A stretch of 64,000 bases of DNA from Rhypophila decipiens. Its lineage: Eukaryota > Ascomycota > Sordariomycetes > Sordariales > Naviculisporaceae. The notes under the pieces are model-generated. The model worked only from the letters and a program-made list of their open reading frames with translations, was not told the origin of the DNA and searched no databases. How positions within the stretch are numbered: position 1 is the stretch's first letter; each line of letters begins with the position of its first letter. A program made the translations under genes and the position numbers. The stretch spans positions 1 to 64,000 of the forward strand of contig MU858163.1 in the NCBI GenBank assembly GCA_033297075.1, written 5' to 3'. Below are positions 55,112-64,000 of this stretch, in pieces.

Positions 55112-57243
55112 ATGTCTTCAATAATCCATGCATCAGTAGCTGAGGCTCAACCAATACTGGCCGAAAAGCTGGAACAGCTCGCCATCTCCGAAGATGCATT
55201 GCCTAGCAGTCCCCCATCGACTGCGAGCGAGGACGATTCAAACACATCGTCTGACGTTTCAACCGAGCCTCTAGCGGAGGATGACACTATTCCTCCCGCG
55301 GTGGAGGACACAGGGCCAACATCTGTGCCCCAAAAGATATCGTCATATCCACAGTCTCGCATCACCCTCATCGACAGGTTCATTGACCAGCCACGAGAAC
55401 TGCGGGTGGCCGTCATCGGCGGTGGTCTGTCTGGTATCCTCGCTGGGGTGATGCTGCCGGCCAAGGTGCCCAACCTCAATCTCACCATCTACGAGAAGAA
55501 CCATGACTTTGTGAGCTGCCCCTTTCGGCCTCAAAAACATCCAACACATCAAATGCTAACATCAACCCTTCTTAGGGAGGAACTTGGCTTGAAAATGTCT
55601 ACCCCGGCGTGCGGTGTGACATTCCCTCCCACGTCTACCAGTCCACCTTTGCACCCAAGACCGACTGGAGCGACCAGTTCGCGCCAGGGGCTGAGATCAG
55701 GGACTATTGGCAATCGGTAGCTCGCAAATACGACGTCTATCAATACGCCCGCTTTCACCACAAGGTCACCAATCTCGGCTGGGACACCACAGAGTCGGCC
55801 TGGAAAGTCACAGTGACCAACACCCAAACCGGCGAGACAACGACCGAAATCGCCGACTTTGTCCTAACCGCCATAGGCCGCTTCAACGCCTGGAAACTCC
55901 CCGATTACCCCGGCCTCTCCGACTACAAAGGTGTCCTCCGCCACGCATCAAACTGGAACTCAGACTTTGACCCAGCAGGCAAGAAGGTCGCCGTCATAGG
56001 CAACGGCGCAAGCGGGATCCAACTCGTTGCAAACCTTCAAAGGGTCGTATCCCACCTAGACCACTACGCCCGCAACAAGACCTGGATCGCAGCCAGCTGG
56101 GCCGGCGACGAGCGTACACTTGAGCCCCAACCTTACACCGAAGAACAAAAGCAACTCTTCTCCACCGACCCCGAAGCTTACCTCGCCTTCAGGAAAGACC
56201 TCGAAGACAAGTACTGGCGCCGCTTTTCCTCCTTCTTCCGCGGCTCAAAAGAGAACCTGGAGCTCCGTGAAAAGTTCACCGACATCATGCGCCAACGACT
56301 GCATAAAAAGCCCGAGCTGCTGGAACAGCTCGTCCCAGACTTTTCCCCCAACTGCCGCCGTCTAACTCCCGGACCTGGCTATCTCGAAGCCATAAGCGAG
56401 CCCAATGTCTCCTACATCACCACGCCAATCGCCAAATTCACCGAGACAGGTATCCAAACCATTGACGGGGAGCATCGCCCCGTAGACGCAATATTCTGCG
56501 CAACGGGGGCAATAGGCAACATGCTCCCGCCCTTCGCCATCATCAACAGCCAAGGAACCGACCTGCGTGATATCTGGGATCCGTCAAAGGCAGCAGCAGA
56601 CCCGACAACGCAAGAATCCTCCTCCTCTCACTCTGTGGTGAACAAAGGATACCCATACACATACCTCGGCCTCGCCACCCCTCGATATCCCAACCTCCTC
56701 TTCCTCAGCGGGCCCCATGGCACAGGCGCCTCAGGAACAGTACCCCACGCTGTAGAAACCCAACTAACCTATTTCGCCAAACTCCTACGAAAAGTCTCGC
56801 GCGAAGGAATCGCCACCATCTCCCCGTCAAAGGACGCAACAGATGACTTTGTCGAATACTCGGACGCTTTCTTTTCCAAAACAGTCTTGTCAGACCCGTG
56901 CTCGAGCTGGTATAACGGGGGACGAAAAGGTAACAGAGTAACCGGGATTTGGCCTGGTAGCGCGGGGCATGTCACCGCCGTTAGACGGGAGCCGAGGTGG
57001 GAGGATTGGGAATACAGTTACCTGGGGGATAAACTTGATGGGAAAGTGAATAGGTTTCAGTTCTTCTTTGGGAGTGGGTGGACTAGCAAGGAGGCTGAGG
57101 AGGGGAGTGACATGACGGGGTATTTGAAGTTGCAGGCGCATCCTGCGTTTGAGGGGACGACAGGGAAGCAAGTCAAGGGAGGAGGAGTGGATGTTAGGGA
57201 TTTGCATGAGCAATGGTGGGATTTACCTGGTTATCGTGGCTGA
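55112..57243 (+). CDS. Baeyer-Villiger-type flavin monooxygenase
   Basis: Two exons (55112-55510 and 55576-57243) with a 65-bp intron in phase 0 encode 688 residues. The first FAD-binding Rossmann motif VAVIGGGLSGILAG starts near residue 98, and GGTWLENVYPGVRCDIPSH follows at the splice. A variant of the BVMO fingerprint, YKGVLRHASNWN, lies near residue 250, and the second, NADPH-binding motif VAVIGNGASGIQL near 270. A late ATG-type motif, AIFCATGAIGN, is also present. Such enzymes insert oxygen next to ketones or hydroxylate substrates, often in fungal secondary metabolism or steroid/terpene oxidation. The first ~85 residues are an acidic Ser/Thr-rich extension. The start at 55112 is the first ATG; the frame is open further upstream from a TTG only. 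No transporter or backbone synthase is nearby. Confidence 0.9.
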
Positions 57244-60200
57244 GGAGGAGGACTCGGATGGCGAGGACGGCGAGGACGGACAGGGAATTTGGATTAGAGT
57301 GAAATTATTGTGGTTAACATATACGCTTGTCTACTAGTATATGGGACTGGAGTGCCCACGGACACAAGGATATCATATTTGTCGGCTTCGACACGAGCTT
57401 GAATCAAGATTAAATGAATAATATCATCTGGGTCGCAAGTTCTCAACCGGACGGTGCAATGTTAAGATAATAGGTTTCGATCTTGAAATTTTTGGCCCAT
57501 CTGGCTGTAGAATCGCCAGGCTGCTGATGTCTTCCTTGTCATCTACAATACATATCTATCTCCTGATCTCTAGGATTGCCCTCGGAGTGTACTCTCTCGT
57601 AGGGGAGGACCTTGGTTGCTGGGTATGCCGGTATGCTTAGGGGACGAGCCCTAGTTTGTCAGCAAAGTCTAGAATCCTCGATAAAGAGTCAAAAGCTGCA
57701 GGTATAAAGCTCTTCAAACAGTCACGGGGGTTGTTTCTCCGCCTAAAGATTGCCCTAGCTTTCGCAGCGGCCATGGGTCTGTCATATTCAGGTTTTAACG
57801 TGCATAATAAGGTCCTGCCCTGCATCACAAGGACTTTGGTTCGGCCTAACTGGGCTGAAACCAACGGAGAAACTTACTTGGTTATCCATGGTAAAGCCTT
57901 GCGGGTATGTCTGTCTTTTGTTCCGGTCACTAATGACGATGTACATAGGGTAGGACAGAGGCACCAACACACATACACACCAGAGTAGAAGGCCCGACCA
58001 ACCGGAGTGCTTAAATACTCAAGCCGGAAGATATGACCGGATATTCCTCGGCTCAGTCATGCGCTTGATGGTTCTTTCGTAAGTACATGCGGATGCACTA
58101 CAAAACAACCATATGATCCTCAGGTACCAAGAACGGATGCATGGACTTTCGTTATGATCATTGATATCTGTTTATCGCTGCTGCAACAAAGGTAATGAAG
58201 CACATCTCCAACTTGGCAGCAGTCAATATCTAGTTGCACCTTTACATCATGCGCGGTCCTATTGTATTCCAAAATCCTTTAAACTGACCAAATAGACAAG
58301 GAGTCCAAGAAGGACCATCCCTCCACCACGCTTATCATCGCTCCTTTCAAGGATGGTTACCGAACACCGTCACCGTCACCATCTCACTCCACCACGACCA
58401 TACATGATACACCGAAAGATATACCATGAATGGAGCCAAAAGTTGGAAGTGGTAGGTGCATATCCCGCACGCAGGGGTAAACGCAAGTGCAAGGCGGGAC
58501 CACTGAACGAGCATGGACGGACATGATATAAACAGTTGGAAAAGAAATCACGCACGTGGGAGAGTTCTGCCTTCCCGTCCAGTCCATGAATGTTCCTCCC
58601 TAACCGGTGTGTCCAGGGCACAGCTGCTTTGATCGGAATTCCGCCAAGACAATACATACATCCGCACAGCCGCGCCTCGAGATTCGGGACCCCTGGTTCA
58701 AGCGGTAGCATACATGGCTAGTGTGCGGCGCAAAATACCATTTTGCAGGCAACATGTGGTGAATATGGAAGCTGCTGAGGCTTTGACCCTTTCTTTCGCT
58801 TGCTGACAGTGGGATGACACACCACACACCACACGTTCAGAAAGAGAGAAGGAGCGTGTGCCATTTTCTGGTCACGTTTATTCACTCCGGGTTCTTTCGT
58901 TTTGTAGCTCACTGGCAGTCTACGTCTCTGCCCGCCAGCTTTCGCAAACTACTACTCTAAACATTGCACACCCAAACCTTGCTGTCTTGATTGACCGAGG
59001 CAATGAAGGCCCTCGCAGAAGTCAACTTCCTTGGAAGGTCTAGACATTAAGTGACCATGCTGTCCTTCAAGTCTTGCTACACATTCAGGCCCATGGCTCG
59101 CGACTGGATTAAAAGCACGCCGCTCGCCAGCGGCGAAGACATTGATGTCAAAAAGCTATAAGGGATGACCCAAAAGTCATGCATATCCGTGACTGTACAA
59201 CCGCCCCAGATCCAGGAGACCAGAGAGAGTTCTTACGCCAAGAAGAATTGACATTCTCCATACATATTGATTATTGACTTCTCTGCCTCAGCCTCTTCTT
59301 GATCTGAGATTATATGTATCAAGGTAGACAATAATAAGAGCTTCTACAAGTAAACAAGAGCTGAAATCGGGACGAACGACTATCCCTCACCACTCGATGC
59401 AAGATGTATTTCTCGTCACGGTCCGACCCATGTACCGTAAAAGTTAGGCAGGTAGCGTCCTACAACCTAAGGTATGGACAAAACACCGTGCTCCTAGAGG
59501 ATAAGTATATACAGTATCTAAATAAACTTCACCCGACGTATGCATCTCGGCAGATGATTGCGGAGCCGAATACTCGTATTTGGAAACAAGAGGGAGGGCC
59601 TCGTTGCTATTATCGTTAGTATCCGCTACATAGGTCCACTAGCAGCGTCTCTTTGCTTTTTCTTGCCTTGTCTTGGTAGTTTTATTAGATGTGGGTCTCT
59701 CACTTGTTCTTAACGTTATTTCTACAGCTATGAGCAATCAAGCCACTACTTGGATTTATACACATAGGTAGGGTTTCCCAGGAGAGGCACTTGCTGGTAC
59801 TTTAGTAGTGGTAACATGCTTGTCACTGAGTTCATCATGATGAGCACGGCGAAACTTACAGCTTGACCCTCCTCTCCGGATCCAAGCAGCCGGCGTTGTT
59901 GACTGGACCCGTAACAGTGGGCTAGACAACCACGATGTGAATTCCTACATTTTGTGGACTGCGCGAGACGATTGTTGGGGGTCTGTGATGATGATTTAGT
60001 TTTCCGCTCATCAGCCAGCTAGGACAGAAAGACTGCATGTATCACGCCGGTGTTGAGCTGTATCACAACCGCGATGGTGGCAATGTGAACTGGTAGGTAT
60101 GAATGATTCCTCATCGATCGCCCTGGCATCCTGGATAGTCCATCCTAGGCATGCCTCATGTGTGTGAATGTGATGATGACTCCTTTCCAAGCGAGCGTAT

Positions 60201-63200
60201 CTGGGCATCACATCCTGCTGAGATTCAGATGCAGCTTCGACTTCGTGAGCGAGTTAGTTTCATGACTCGTAGGATGGCAAGCTATCCCATCGTTCGAGTT
60301 CAGCTCCTTGCTCCTCTCCCTGGCTGCTCAGTGCCAGTGGAGATAGGATCTCCAAGTCAATGATCATCTCTTGAGCCTTTCCACTGCATCATTATTAGCA
60401 GTTCATCGCCTATTAAGATCAAGTCACCCCACGGAATCCTAGCGCCTTTGACTTTGGGGGCCAGGCCGCCAGGGGGGAAAGGGGAAAGCAATAAGAAGGA
60501 AGAGCTAAATAAATCGGCTAGGGAGCCGCAGCATCGTGTACATGTACCCCAGATCACATAGCCGTGATATCTGCGTACTTGTGCAGAATTCAGGTGAGGT
60601 CACGATGGGCCACCGTTCTGCAGGAAGGGGGCAGGCGAAATAAGAAATCCAGCCGGTTGACGCCTACTATTATGAAGTGGAAAGCAAGCCCCGTGTAGAA
60701 AGTTTGATTACCCGGGATTTAGTGCTGTTCTTACCGGGTAGAGAAGACACCCTTGGGCAGGAGTGTGTTCTCGCTGAGATTAATCTGGGGGCGGGACGAT
60801 GCGAAGCTAATGCCGCCTGCAAGAACGGCTTCATCAAAATCATGAAAGAAAAAAACAGCTACGCGGACGGGCGGGAGGACGGGAAGAGAAGAACGGGGCG
60901 GGATGTGGTACGTGTTTTTTCCCGGTTCCTGGGAGTGTTGATGTTACGGCACGATGTGCGGTACTTTAACCTGGAAACACGGTCGTTTGATGGCGACAGA
61001 TATTACCGAGTCTTGGAAAGTGGCTTCTTCCCCTGTGCCCCGAGTTCTTGCAGGCTGGTCAAGAAAAGAAAAACATGATCATTGCCCGCATGTAGACTAG
61101 ATGATGAGGGAAATGTTTCGAGGCTTGACGAGCCCAGCCTATTGGATTCCTCGTACGATGCCGCGAAGAATCGGGAAACGAGAATTCCACATCAGACATT
61201 ACCATTATTGCCAAGTCGGGGACCATACTAGCCAGCGGGACGGCCCAGAGTTGGCGTTGAGTATCTGATTTTGAGCCTATAGGGTGGTGTTCCCATTTCG
61301 GGATTGGGGGTGGAAGAAAGCCTCGCCCTGCTTGTCAGGTAGAGATGGTGTAGTGTTGTGTAATCATTTGAACATATGGAGAAACTAATACCGATATGCA
61401 TCCGGATGGGTGTGCCTATCCACAGAGTAAACGTAAGTAACCTGGTATCTGGGCTTGGTATTGGACGAGTGTCACAAGTCCCGGCTGTCCTGGATGGCTG
61501 GGGAATGCAAGGAGCTTTGGCGCTGATGCCCTAGTTCAGGCCCCAGGGGACTGGAAATCAGAAGGCCACTAGTACTGACGGGCCGGAGGCAAAGCACAGT
61601 AGGAAGCAGGAACATGGACAGATGGACCGTAAAGTGTTAGTAGTCGCTTGGGGTCATGGAAGATGTCATTATTCCCAAATCTGAGAGAAAAAAAACCACA
61701 ATTTTGTCGGTGAAGAACTCGCTCGTTGTTATCAGGACTACGGACACGAGAATGGTCAAAAGTCGAATACTTGACCAAGTCGGTTTAAACTCGGCCGGCA
61801 TATCCATGGTTTCGGGCTCAAACATCCGATAAACGGGACCGATTCCCGTGTCTTGGCCCAGGGCCAAGAGAGTCAGCGACCAAATGTGAACTGTAGCGTT
61901 GTATCGCGGTCCTCAGCCCTCCATCACAGAGTGGTGTGTGGGCACTAAGAGGCAGAGGGGGTGGTCTTGCAGCAACGCTAAACGTAGGTGAAGAAAGGAA
62001 ATGGCCATCCAGTTTCAGCGAGAGACCAGCACGAACTGTGCTTGCTGTAAGATGTGTGCAGGTCGCACAACGCCGGCAGTCGCTTGGTAAACTCTGGTTA
62101 GATACACTAGTTGTAATTGACTGCTCCCGTCAGTAGTCCTCGTACAAGTTAGCACATGTCCAAGCCTCTCTCGCCCTCTCATTCTTGCGCATATCTAGTG
62201 AATGAGGAAAAGATGAACCACTCAGCTGGATACCGCCCCAAGAGGGAAGCCCTGGGCTAATGGTAGCATCACATGTGTAGTACTGGGGGCGATGGATGCG
62301 GGCTTTCGTCTATCAGCGGGAATAGTAATACCAAGACTGCCGTAATGGAATCCTTCAAACTGTACATGCGTACGGGTTACTGGATTGTACTGTAGTCGAG
62401 CGCTTTGCCCAAGGCAGGGTAGGGGCTGTTGGCGCTGCTGACGTGCATTCGGCAACATCGAGAATCGTGACTGGCCTCCCCGGGGAATCATCTCCCTTCC
62501 GTGCCGAGATCGTAGTGAACTCATGATATATGACAGAATCCTTTGTCCTTATTGGTGCAGCTTGTTCCCCGTGGAAAACGAGAACAAGGGTCTGATCAAT
62601 TCGAGAACCTTGGACGCGGCATTTTCTTGGCCTGTCTCGCAAGCTTTTTCAACTGTTTGCCTGACATGGGGATCACCCCGCCTTTTCGTGAGAGGGCATC
62701 AACATCGACAGGGACCTGGAATTGTGATATCCGGACCGCAGAGAGCTGGGAATAACTTTCGTATAATTTTTACATGCGATTGCCGTTAATCGTCATACCG
62801 CAACGGCATGTGGCTTGGATTTGTTTCGGTAGCAGTGTGCGACCTGTGCCGGGTAGCGACAGGATCCAGAGATATCAAGGAAGGACAGAATCTGGCGACT
62901 GGTTGCGACATCATTATCTTGATCTGGCATGGTTGCCTTTCTTGCCTTTTCAGGGGGAAAGGAACCTGGAAGGATAAACCCAAAGTTCTCCGACCATTTG
63001 CTGCCCGGTGCCTTCCTCGTCACAAGAAGTCAAGTGGCAGGGTGGCTGATGGGCAGCTGCTGAACAGGTGAGTCAACACAAAAAAGAAGGTGCAGCCCGA
63101 GATTTCGGAGACAGCGGGGCACCTCACGCCAAGCTCGCCCGCCAAGACCCTGCCAAGACGGGAGCATGTGGGTCTGGCGGTTCTTGCTGCATCCGCGCGG

Positions 63201-64000
63201 CAAAGCATTTGGTACGTATCGACTGCACGGGCCTCGTAGGCTGCTCTTCGTTCCTCCCAAGTTCCTTCCTTCCCCATCATCCCAGGTTTCGAAGGAACGC
63301 TTGGGCGATTGACCACGCAAAAAAGTACCCAGGTCCCACGGTACAGATATCCTCGTTTATTGCATGTGCTGATAACTGAACATCAGTGTAGGTGCTTGGC
63401 GAGGCATTGTTGTTCTCTCAATGATGATGTGATGGGTTGCGTTGTGAAGAAGCAGCTGTTAGTGGAATTTCCCTTCCCCGCCCGGGCTTTGGTCGGCTCC
63501 GCCCTCGATCTTAGCAGTCCGATCTTACGCAGACTTAAGCTCTCGGCAACTTTCGCCCCAACCGAATTCGTCTCACCTCTTCCCACACTCGCTGTTCTCC
63601 GGCGCTCCGGTTCAGTTCACCGCTGCTGGTAAGGTGCTGACACAACGCTGCTGCGCACACCCATTCAACCTCTGACCTTCCTCTGGCGTTCTTGGTGCGA
63701 CCCTCCTTGATGGCCTTCTGTTTGGTTGGACACACCTGTGACTGAGCTGGTCATGCACTACCACTCTGACGGCCGCACAGGAAGCCGCCCCCAATATCGT
63801 GATTGACTGCCAAGTTACGCACTACAACACACCCAATTCTTATATCCGTGGACAATGACAAAACATCGAATTCCTTTTTGGACCTGACACTAAATGCGCT
63901 AATTCACAACATGGCCAGCAGATCCCTAATTTCTTGCAGGCAGAAATGTCTTGCGGGCTGACGGGAGTGGCTTGTACTGGGGTCCCCAGATGCTATTGAT
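57244..64000. other. 6.7-kb stretch without a supportable gene
   Basis: No open frame above about 133 codons exists, and none shows recognisable motifs or a plausible exon chain. Base composition is near 50% GC, without the heavy AT skew of RIP-degraded repeats. Pyrimidine-rich promoter-like sequence occurs at about 63235-63300. The region may be a long promoter of a gene beyond the window, a non-coding RNA locus or old decayed sequence. Confidence 0.5.

Noticed and set aside
58680..58730. Possible tRNA B box (GGTTCAAGC) near 58690
   Set aside because: No matching A box, acceptor stem or T-stem pairing could be found on either strand.
60677..61078. 133-codon plus frame
   Set aside because: Begins with a GTG rather than an ATG, no motif, no promoter or intron signals; probably chance.
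1..64000. CRISPR arrays, operons, ribosome-binding sites, rRNA genes
   Set aside because: None seen; the window is eukaryotic nuclear DNA and such bacterial features are not expected.

Overview
The window is nuclear DNA of a filamentous ascomycete (Pezizomycotina, most likely Sordariomycetes). The evidence is protein-coding genes broken by short introns of about 50-80 bp with GTATGT/GTGAGT/GTAAGT donors and CTAAC-like branch sites, fungal housekeeping proteins (APC1/BimE, Vps41 with a C-terminal RING, Cwh43, Utp6, eIF3e, mL49, an ARID-type Swi1), a fungal Mutator-like transposase, and secreted proteins of fungal effector-type families (Hce2/Ecp2, a CFEM-like protein). The genus cannot be fixed from the sequence alone. 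All exon models below were read by eye from splice signals and frame continuity, and every one closes in frame.

Left part (1-13 kb), accessory in character: a Mutator-like transposase with one in-frame stop (2-2584); a GAA/GAT microsatellite; a small 10-cysteine CFEM-like secreted protein (minus, 3211-3627); a three-helix membrane protein (plus, 4486-6478); a secreted preproprotein with two near-identical 17-residue peptides followed by dibasic sites (minus, 7061-8140); and a membrane-anchored protein with three Hce2/Ecp2-type domains (minus, 9768-11792).

Middle part (13-48 kb), conserved core genes in several head-to-head pairs: APC1 (minus) / VPS41 (plus); a GH5 glycosidase (minus); CWH43 (minus) / UTP6 (plus); an EVE/PUA-like nuclear protein (minus) and, 5.9 kb away, SWI1 (plus); mL49 (minus) / eIF3e (plus). 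Together they cover mitotic exit, vacuolar fusion, GPI-anchor remodelling, ribosome biogenesis, chromatin remodelling, mitochondrial translation and translation initiation. VPS41 and SWI1 both carry a short upstream ORF whose TGA overlaps the main start codon (ATGA).

Right part (48-57 kb), accessory again: a 102-bp nested inverted repeat, a truncated amidoligase-like remnant, and three oxidoreductases: an FMN-dependent NtaA/DszA-type monooxygenase (minus, 8 exons with a 13-nt microexon), a zinc-less MDR/quinone-oxidoreductase-like protein (plus) and a Baeyer-Villiger-type flavin monooxygenase (plus). A tRNA-like pol III unit lies between the last two. From 57.2 kb to the end (6.7 kb) no gene could be supported.
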